NCBI GenBank assembly: GCA_018830445.1
Contig: JAHJSN010000085.1
Location: 1 to 32,193 of the forward strand
Direction: 5' to 3'
Source: Alphaproteobacteria bacterium
Lineage (GTDB): Bacteria > Pseudomonadota > Alphaproteobacteria > Rhizobiales > Hyphomicrobiaceae
Length of the DNA: 32,193 nt
In this document: in pieces, positions 26,203-32,193 of the stretch
Layout of the letters: every line of letters begins with the position of its first letter
Position numbering within the stretch: the first letter of the stretch is position 1
Notes under the pieces: model-generated
What the model saw: only the letters and a program-made list of their open reading frames with translations
The model's database searches: none
Told to the model about the DNA's origin: nothing
Translations under genes and position numbers: made by a program

Positions 26203-26291
26203 AACATGGGCGCGACTAAGGCAACACCATATAGGAGGCGCGAGCAGGCAACTTTTCCAAAGCTAAATCGGTGTGGGACAAGCCGCGCTGA

Positions 26292-28667
26292 TCAATCGCC
26301 GCGCAACAACCCGGTAAAACCGGTGATCAAAAGCGACGTCAAGACGAGGCCGATGATCGTTTCGAGGATCGTGAAGAAATAGATCATGCCGCCCAGCGTT
26401 ATGTTGATCGTCGGCACGCTGTCAGTCCCGCTTCCCGACTTATCCTCGATTGGCGCAAAAGTGATTGGTTGCGGCAGTTCCATCACCGGATGCCACGACA
26501 GGTTCGGCCGCCAATGATCCGCATAACCGAACGAAACGAACGGCACGAACACATCGAACGAATAGGCCAGCGGATTGAAATCCGGATAGACGGCTTCGAA
26601 CGAGTCTTGCGAATAGGCATCCCGGTTGGTCATCACGAACACCGTTTCGTCCCGGCACCCCGCCTTTTCGCACTGCCCACCGGCCCAGGCCCACAGGCCG
26701 GCAAATAGAATGACGAACACCGCCATCCACGCAACCGTCCGCCACGGATTGAAGCCGTAGAGCGCGAACAGGTCGAGAAAACCGCCCTGCCAGCGTTGCA
26801 GCGTTCGCGTTCCATGGCTGTTGCGTTCACGGCGCATGCGCGCAATCGCGATTTGCCGCGATTCCTCGTCATAGCCCTGCTGCACCAGCCGGTTCTCGAG
26901 TTGCACCCAGGGCTGCGGCTTGAAGTGGTCCCTGATATCGCAGGACTGCTGGCCTTCCAGCCACGCAAGACGCTGCCGTCCGACGCGGTCATCGGCCCTG
27001 CTGTGCTTGTGTAAACCGCCTTCCCGCGCACCCGAAGGATTGTTGAGGTGATCGTAGATGAACCCATCGAGAACCAGATGATCGATATCGCGCCCGTCGA
27101 TCGAACGGCCTCGCTCTTCGGTACCGGGTGGCCAAGTATCGGCGAAGTCGTGATAGGAAGCCGCCCGCGCTCGCGAGAAATCGACGATGCCGCGCGGACG
27201 CTGATCGGGAACGGAAGGCATGCACAGTCGTTTGACATCCGCATCGGTGAGTGAGATGGCCGCTTCGTCCCAATCCGTCAGCGCATCGAATTTGTCGCTG
27301 TCCGCCGGCGCCGGACGCCCGTCGCGAGCCAGCGCGGCACTCTTGATGTGACTCCCCGAGAAATCCAGCACTCCGGGAACGCTGACCTGATCGAGAACGA
27401 GGGCGCCGATCGCCTGCAGGCCGTCGTTCAATTCGACGTCGCGGCCAAACCGGCTGCCGTTGACCATCAGCGCGGCCCCGGCTTCAACCTTGAGTGAAGC
27501 TCCCGTCATGCGGAACTGATTGCCGATTTCGCAGGCCGGAAAACGAATGAGCCCGAACACGATCGAGCGCGACATGTAGCACCCGCCGCGAATTTGTGCC
27601 CCGTCGCCGCGGATTGCGAGTTCAGCACCGAACAGTCGCGCTTCCGTCAGCCGCAACTGGCCGCGGATATCCGCACCGGGAAAACTGATCGCCCCGACGA
27701 GTTTGGAGCGCGCCATGTCCCAGTTGCCGAAAACCGAGATCCCGCCCGCCGCAATGGCGGTCGTGCCGCCTTCGACTTCGACACCTTCGGCGATGAACCC
27801 CTTGCCGATCTCCGCACCGCTAAGAACGATGCCCCCCTTGATCCGCGCATCGGTAAGATTGAGCCCCTGCCCGATATTGACGCTCGCCGCCTCGATCGCC
27901 GTTTCCTTGGAGGAAACCGCAACGCCGCGGCCCTCGAAACGTCCCCCGATCCGCGCATGCGCAAGCCGCAACCCGCCCGTGATGCGCGCTTCGACCGCCA
28001 GGAAGTCGCCCTCGATTCTTGCGCTCTCAAGATCGAAGCCGTTCACCTGGCCCTCGACTGTCATCTGGTCCGCATAGATGCCCGAACCCATTTCCGAGCG
28101 CGCCAGCTGCACGTCCCCCTTGAGCCGGGTTCGCCGCAAAATAAGCGGCCCCGACAAACGCAAACCGTTAGCCTTGATCGACTCGCGGCCATCCCCGATC
28201 TGACACCCTTCCAGCGCCAGTGCGCCTCCGAACTGCGCACCGCGGGCCGTCAATTGTCCACCGATGTGCGTGCCGGCGATGAGGATTCCGTTCTCGACCT
28301 GGGCTCGATCCGCAATCAATGAGCCCTCGAGCTGGCATTTCTGCATGCTGAGACGCCTCACCCGCGAATCCCGCATGATAAGGGCGCCGCGCTGATCCGC
28401 TTCGAAGCCTACATTCGATAAGATCAGCGGCACGCTCAAGGTGCAGCCTTCAAGATCGAGGCCTCCGGCGATGACCGCATTGTTGAGCCGGACCCCTGAG
28501 ACGGCGACCGTCCACTCCGGCTTGCTGCCGTTGACGAGCGCACGCACGACGATGCCGCGAACCTTGGCACCGCCAAGATCAGCCACCTCACCCTTGGCAG
28601 CGCAGGCAAGCAGCACTTCCTCGGGAGGACTGAGGTCGTCTCCCACGCTCATGAACGGTCTCGACAT
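26292..28667 (-). CDS. Repeat-rich membrane protein with channel-like C-terminus
   Basis: About 791 residues. After a short N-terminus, residues from about 60 to 450 are made of imperfect repeats such as GGLDLEGCTL, GGQLTARGAQFGGAL and GDVQLARSEMGSGI, each two short beta strands with glycine turns. They resemble a pentapeptide-type or bactofilin-type beta helix. A C-terminal membrane region has two spans (about 643-664 and 758-786) separated by an extracytoplasmic loop with a CX4C (QCEKAGC). The last span, ending SLLITGFTGLLR, resembles the final helix of small ion channels. Similar proteins are sometimes labelled membrane-associated oxidoreductase, without experimental support I can cite. 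Starts at GTG 28745, ATG 28727, ATG 28667 and ATG 28652 are possible; 28667 was chosen for its GGGAAG, though the spacing is short. Confidence 0.7.
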   Translation of the reverse strand: MSRPFMSVGDDLSPPEEVLLACAAKGEVADLGGAKVRGIVVRALVNGSKPEWTVAVSGVRLNNAVIAGGLDLEGCTLSVPLILSNVGFEADQRGALIMRDSRVRRLSMQKCQLEGSLIADRAQVENGILIAGTHIGGQLTARGAQFGGALALEGCQIGDGRESIKANGLRLSGPLILRRTRLKGDVQLARSEMGSGIYADQMTVEGQVNGFDLESARIEGDFLAVEARITGGLRLAHARIGGRFEGRGVAVSSKETAIEAASVNIGQGLNLTDARIKGGIVLSGAEIGKGFIAEGVEVEGGTTAIAAGGISVFGNWDMARSKLVGAISFPGADIRGQLRLTEARLFGAELAIRGDGAQIRGGCYMSRSIVFGLIRFPACEIGNQFRMTGASLKVEAGAALMVNGSRFGRDVELNDGLQAIGALVLDQVSVPGVLDFSGSHIKSAALARDGRPAPADSDKFDALTDWDEAAISLTDADVKRLCMPSVPDQRPRGIVDFSRARAASYHDFADTWPPGTEERGRSIDGRDIDHLVLDGFIYDHLNNPSGAREGGLHKHSRADDRVGRQRLAWLEGQQSCDIRDHFKPQPWVQLENRLVQQGYDEESRQIAIARMRRERNSHGTRTLQRWQGGFLDLFALYGFNPWRTVAWMAVFVILFAGLWAWAGGQCEKAGCRDETVFVMTNRDAYSQDSFEAVYPDFNPLAYSFDVFVPFVSFGYADHWRPNLSWHPVMELPQPITFAPIEDKSGSGTDSVPTINITLGGMIYFFTILETIIGLVLTSLLITGFTGLLRGD

Positions 28668-29102
28668 TCTTCCCAACAACCCCCGGGACTGGCCGCAAGC
28701 GCCATCAAAGCCCGAAATCCGCTGCATTTCAAAGCTTCTGACCACCCGCAGGACACAATACGTCCCGCCTTCCGGACGGTCGAGGCCTCGTTGAGCGATT
28801 GGTCAAAATGCTGCTCCGTTGCCCGGATAACCTTCGAATTCGACGGCAAGCGAGGGATCGCACCGGACGGACTGCGTCAAGCCGGTGACGACTGCCAGGA
28901 CGACAATCCGGGTTTACCCTAATAGGTAGCGGTGTGCTCGACAAAACGCCCTTGCCCGCTCTAAACACTGATAGTGGCTTGGCCGGGCCGCAAGTTCTTG
29001 GCCGGTCAGATGGGAAGAAACAAAGAAGACGCCGATAAAGAATTCGCGTTTTCGATCGAGTCGGGCGCACCAGCGTGCACCCAAGACGGGAGGTTTTGCG
29101 CA
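28668..29102. other. Divergent intergenic region between the repeat-rich and DUF3754 genes
   Basis: About 435 bases (less if either gene starts further upstream). It should contain two divergent promoters. A small inverted pair TACC / GGTA is present near 28916-28928. I see no strong promoter match, repeat element or RNA gene. Confidence 0.4.
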
Positions 29103-30602
29103 ATGTCCCCCGCCGACACCAATCCAGGGCTCGTCGAGGCGCCCGCCTCGATGGACGCCGCTGCAAACGCATCGCACCACGATTCCGCGCACATCGTCCC
29201 CGAAAGTCTGGAGATTGAAGGCTTTCCCGATGAAGGTCCTGATATCGTCGCGCCTGACGACGAACGCGCCAAGGAGCACTTCATCCCCGTCACACGCTTT
29301 GCGTTGATGGATCGCCTCACCATGCCGAATGCATGGCCGGGCGGCCAAGCCACCGCCGCACGCCGCTTTTTCGCCTACCTCGACTACTGGCGCCACCAGC
29401 GCTACGGCGCCAAACTCCTGGATTTGGAGCAGACCTACGAGCCGTTCAGCCCCGACAGCGACCTCCTCCTCACTCGATCCTTCACCAATGAAGAACTCGA
29501 CGACATGCAAGGTCGCATGGTCGAAGGCATCAGACAAATCCTGACGCAGGCCAACTATCGGCCAATCGATCCTTCTTCCGTCGCTGAGATCCTGACCAAG
29601 GACTCCCACTACGGCCTCGACCTGCACGTCGACTTCTCGCTGTTTGAAGAGGTGCTGATTTTCTACCGGGGCGCTTCGACGCGCAAGGACCAGAAGCGCA
29701 CGCTTCGCAAGTTCATGCGCAAGGAAGAATTCGACGTGCCGATCTTCCAGCGCCTGTTCCTGCTCTTCAAACTGAAGCCGCTGGAACAGCGCGTACGCGA
29801 AATCATGGCAAGCGAAAAGATTTCGCACAAGGAAGCCGAGCGCATGGCCCAAAAACAGCGCGCCCATCTTCCCGCCGCCGTCATCCCCGGCAACATCTAC
29901 ATGAAGCTGTTCAAGAACATCCCGCGCTCGGATATCGAGATGGTCTTCCCCAACACCGAGGTGCGCTACCGCATGATGGACAAGATCATGCTTTCCGGCG
30001 GCGGCATCGCGGGCCTTGGCGGGCCCGTTGTCGGCGCGATCACCAAGTTCGGCGCATTAGCCAACCCGTTTGTTGCGATCCCGGTCATGATAGGTGTCGG
30101 CGGCGCCGTATTCCGCGGCGCCATGAACTTCGTCAACAAGCGCAACAAGTACATGGTCGTGATGGCCCAGAACCTCTATTTCCACTCCTTGGCCGACAAC
30201 CGCGGCGTCATGATCAAGCTGATCGACCGCGCCGCCGAGGAGGACGTGAAGGAGGAGATGCTGCTCTATTCCGTGCTCGCCAAGGAGCAGGCCAACCGTC
30301 GCGACCTGGACGCCATCGACGTTGCCATCGAACAATACCTCAAGTCGACGTTCGGCATCGATGTCGATTTCGATCTGGAAGACGCACTCGATCGCCTGAT
30401 GGCGGATGGCCTTGTCACCGAGGATGCCAACGGCGACCTGCACACTTTGCCGCCGCAAGTCGCTTGCGAGCACATCGACGCGATGTGGGACGTCCTCCTC
30501 GACGAACTTCCCGATTACGATCCGCATGAAGGAATGGAGATGGACGTCGACAAGTTGCGCGCCGAAAACGGTCTCCGGCAAACACAGGCGTTCGAAGCTT
30601 GA
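29103..30602 (+). CDS. DUF3754 / TMEM143-family protein
   Basis: A 499-residue protein matching the TMEM143 (DUF3754) family, which includes a mitochondrial membrane protein of unknown function in animals. The N-terminal 60 residues are acidic and variable. FIPVTRFALMDRL, LHVDFSLFEEVLIFYRGAST and VPIFQRLFLLFKLKP are family blocks. A glycine-rich hydrophobic stretch (about 297-340) is probably a hairpin in the membrane, followed by basic KRNKY and a helical C-terminal domain. The ATG at 29103 is preceded by GGGAGG at good spacing; the frame extends upstream to 28974 without support. The stop overlaps the prmA start (TTGA). Confidence 0.85.
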   Translation: MSPADTNPGLVEAPASMDAAANASHHDSAHIVPESLEIEGFPDEGPDIVAPDDERAKEHFIPVTRFALMDRLTMPNAWPGGQATAARRFFAYLDYWRHQRYGAKLLDLEQTYEPFSPDSDLLLTRSFTNEELDDMQGRMVEGIRQILTQANYRPIDPSSVAEILTKDSHYGLDLHVDFSLFEEVLIFYRGASTRKDQKRTLRKFMRKEEFDVPIFQRLFLLFKLKPLEQRVREIMASEKISHKEAERMAQKQRAHLPAAVIPGNIYMKLFKNIPRSDIEMVFPNTEVRYRMMDKIMLSGGGIAGLGGPVVGAITKFGALANPFVAIPVMIGVGGAVFRGAMNFVNKRNKYMVVMAQNLYFHSLADNRGVMIKLIDRAAEEDVKEEMLLYSVLAKEQANRRDLDAIDVAIEQYLKSTFGIDVDFDLEDALDRLMADGLVTEDANGDLHTLPPQVACEHIDAMWDVLLDELPDYDPHEGMEMDVDKLRAENGLRQTQAFEA

Positions 30603-31600
30603 CGAACCCAGACCATACCGGCGGTGAGACCGGCTTAGTCGCCGATGCTGCTGACGATGGCGTTGGCGTTGGCGTTGGCGTTGCCGCCGGCACAGATGCC
30701 GCGACCGCCGGCAACCTGTCTTCGATCGTCATTGAGATCGCCGAGCGCGACCACGCCCGCACGCTTGCGGGCGCCCTGGAAAATCTGCTCGACCCGCCCC
30801 CTGACGCCTTGTCGATTTTCGAGTCCCAAGGCGCTGGCACACCCTGGCGGATTACCGCCTATTACGCCGATCCGCCGGCAATCGCCGGCCTGCACCGCTC
30901 ACTCCAGGCAATCGTCGACGGCGCATTCGAGGTTCCTCTGCCGCGCCTGGAAGCCGTACCCGATCTCAACTGGGTGGCGATGTCGCAGGCCGCCCTGCCA
31001 CCGGTCCACGCCGGCCGCTTCACCATCCACGGCTCGCACGACCGCCACCGCGTTCCCCAGGGCCCGGGCGCGATCCTCATCGAGGCGGGCGAAGCCTTCG
31101 GCACCGCCCATCACGCCACGACCTACGGCTGCCTGCTGGCCATCGACCAACTCACCCGCAAGCGGTCCTACCGCAATGGTCTCGATCTTGGCTGTGGTTC
31201 CGGCGTGCTTGCCATCGCCGTCGCCCGCGCCAACCCGGACGCCCGCTTGATCGCCAGCGACATCGACGAAGCCTCTGTGGTTGTCGCCCGCGCGAACTTC
31301 CAGGCCAACCGCGCCGGCGCCCGCATCCGCGCTATCGCCGCTGGTGGCCTAAACGATCGCCAATTGCGCGAACGCGCGCCCTACGATCTCCTGATTGCAA
31401 ACATCCTTGCCGGACCGCTCATCCGCCTTGCCAAGGACATCGCCCGCGCCGTCGAAACCGGCGGCGACCTCGTCCTCTCGGGGCTATTGACCGAGCAGGC
31501 CCGCGAAATCACCGCAACCTACCGTGCCGCCGGCTTCACCGTGCAACAGAACACCAGGATCGCCGGCTGGTCGACCCTGGTGCTGCGTCGTGTGCGATGA
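30599..31600 (+). CDS. prmA: Ribosomal protein L11 methyltransferase
   Basis: A 333-residue PrmA enzyme, which trimethylates ribosomal protein L11 using SAM. Characteristic motifs are GEAFGTAHHATT (about 164-175), LDLGCGSGVLAIA (motif I, from 195) and the catalytic NILAGPL segment. The start codon appears to be TTG at 30599, overlapping the upstream DUF3754 stop by four bases, so translation is probably coupled. The N-terminus includes a GVGVGVGV run from a hexanucleotide repeat and is longer than in typical PrmA; an alternative start may exist further in. It is convergent with the DUF1127-like gene. Confidence 0.93.
   Translation: MTNPDHTGGETGLVADAADDGVGVGVGVAAGTDAATAGNLSSIVIEIAERDHARTLAGALENLLDPPPDALSIFESQGAGTPWRITAYYADPPAIAGLHRSLQAIVDGAFEVPLPRLEAVPDLNWVAMSQAALPPVHAGRFTIHGSHDRHRVPQGPGAILIEAGEAFGTAHHATTYGCLLAIDQLTRKRSYRNGLDLGCGSGVLAIAVARANPDARLIASDIDEASVVVARANFQANRAGARIRAIAAGGLNDRQLRERAPYDLLIANILAGPLIRLAKDIARAVETGGDLVLSGLLTEQAREITATYRAAGFTVQQNTRIAGWSTLVLRRVR
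30662..30685 (+). repeat. Hexanucleotide repeat in the prmA N-terminus
   Basis: GTTGGC occurs three times in tandem (30662-30679) and is followed by GTTGCC. It encodes alternating Val and Gly. Changes in copy number would keep the reading frame. Confidence 0.85.
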
Positions 31601-31619
31601 CTTCAGTTCTGTGATGTAA

Positions 31620-31856
31620 TCATACGTGCACCGGCAGCGGCTGACCGCTTGCCGCCTTGATCTTCGCGATCTCCGTTCGCGAGAATCCACGTTCGACCAA
31701 CTCCCCCTCGGAGAGCCGCGCAAGATAAGGCCGCACGATTGCGTCGGCCTTGGCCTGCTGGTGATCTGCAATTTTCTCCAGAACGCGAGCCGCCGCATTG
31801 GAGATTGTTTCCAGTTCGTCCCGGAACCACGCCGCCGATTGAGTAAGTGTGCTCAT
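31620..31856 (-). CDS. Small DUF1127-like protein
   Basis: A 78-residue protein. The C-terminal half, YLARLSEGELVERGFSRTEI, follows the pattern of DUF1127 proteins (…L.D.EL.DIG..R.DI), small alphaproteobacterial proteins; some members are involved in RNA turnover and phosphate or amino-acid metabolism. The N-terminal half is helical. The start is probably ATG at 31856 (MSTLTQSAAW), six bases after AAGGAG; the ATG at 31862 would overlap that site. A repeat lies upstream, between it and the next gene. Confidence 0.75.
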   Translation of the reverse strand: MSTLTQSAAWFRDELETISNAAARVLEKIADHQQAKADAIVRPYLARLSEGELVERGFSRTEIAKIKAASGQPLPVHV

Positions 31857-31911
31857 GATCATCTCCTTCTGATAATTCTGTGCTCACGAAGGACTGAAGT
31901 CTTTTTTGCTC

Positions 31912-32056
31912 CTAGTGTTCTGGATCAAACATTTGATTCCCGGGTGGAGGTCGTCAAATGTTTGTGAATCCAGAACACAATCAAAAGGTTGCCTAGTGTT
32001 CCGGGCTGACATTCAGGTTCCCGGCAGGGAACCATATGTCAGAGACGGAGCACTAG
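31912..32056. repeat. CTAG-bounded composite repeat, copy 3 (complete)
   Basis: The only full copy in the window, 145 bp. The first hairpin runs from CTAG at 31912: TGTTCTGGAT pairs with ATCCAGAACA, and CAAACATTTGA with TCAAATGTTTG, separated by a G-rich loop. A 15-base linker (CAATCAAAAGGTTGC) follows, then CTAG at 31993 opens the second hairpin, which closes with CTAG at 32053. It lies in the gap between a DUF1127-like gene and the partial gene at the right edge. Confidence 0.95.
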
Positions 32057-32126
32057 GAGCCTGTCCGAGTAGTCGTGTACGGAGCAAAATCGTAGAATAG
32101 TTTTCTCTCCGCTTCTGCATGGGGGC

Positions 32127-32193
32127 CTAGAAACCGGCAATTCGAACGCTCCAGTCCACCAGGATGCCACGGTCCAGCAAGGCGTCGAACTTA
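32127..32193 (-). CDS. 3' end of an unidentified gene (partial)
   Basis: The frame entering from the right edge encodes the last 21 residues, KFDALLDRGILVDWSVRIAGF, ending with TAG at 32127-32129. The composition and steady codon use fit a real protein C-terminus, but it is too short to identify. The 70 bases between this stop and the repeat contain an imperfect stem (GGAG…AAAA with TTTT…CTCC, about 32080-32112), which may be a weak termination structure. Confidence 0.5.
   Translation of the reverse strand, partial: KFDALLDRGILVDWSVRIAGF

Overview
The window looks like a chromosomal segment of a GC-rich alphaproteobacterium, most likely of the order Hyphomicrobiales. The supporting signs are high GC, frequent C/G in third codon positions, an adjacent DUF4169 and ribbon-helix-helix gene pair, a small cysteine-bearing protein resembling DUF5330, a DUF1127-like small protein, and a stand-alone membrane-anchored FMN glutamate-synthase homologue. 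No phage, conjugation, CRISPR, rRNA or tRNA genes were recognised. The genes are mostly housekeeping or envelope functions in short, often convergent or divergent units.

Layout. 1-140 holds a composite palindromic repeat. 137-2263 (-) encodes a molybdopterin oxidoreductase. 2838-4343 (+) carries corA, a DUF4169 gene and an RHH gene. 4428-8441 (-) is a giant AsmA-family protein. 8941-10671 (+) is a ClC-type chloride channel, convergent with a membrane-anchored FMN glutamate-synthase homologue (10682-12214, -). A UvrD/PcrA helicase follows (12408-15194, +), convergent with a TadG-like von Willebrand protein (15232-16431, -). A patatin-like lipoprotein (17041-18267, +) is followed by a possible 36-residue membrane peptide. 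Two small exported proteins (-) and three CTAG-capped hairpins lead to an rRNA-modification pair on the minus strand: an RsmC-like methyltransferase overlapping an RsuA-like pseudouridine synthase. Then come, all on the minus strand, a lipase-like membrane protein, an N-terminally anchored protein-L-isoaspartate methyltransferase, a membrane J-domain protein and a repeat-rich membrane protein. On the plus strand a DUF3754/TMEM143 protein is translationally coupled to prmA. The right edge has a DUF1127-like small gene, a full repeat copy and the 3' end of an unidentified minus-strand gene.

The most distinctive signal outside the genes is a set of palindromic repeats bounded by the tetranucleotide CTAG. 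One composite family of about 145 bp has three clear copies (1-140, 23724-23817, 31912-32056), one diverged copy (8719-8856) and one possible remnant (16891-16932). Three further CTAG-bounded hairpins of unrelated sequence sit in a row at 19662-19857. Of the sixteen CTAG sites found by eye, twelve lie at edges of these elements, and two genes take their TAG stop codon from an element's terminal CTAG. This suggests small non-autonomous elements that insert at, or duplicate, CTAG.

Among the genes, the most unusual architectures are an alpha/beta hydrolase apparently split by a membrane and coiled-coil insert (21753-23609), a membrane J-domain protein (24667-26202), a repeat-rich protein with a channel-like C-terminus (26292-28667), and a methyltransferase with an export-type N-terminus (23814-24599). 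I did not find a clearly coherent new multi-gene system. The repeat family and the 21.7-28.7 kb envelope gene cluster are the best candidates for follow-up.
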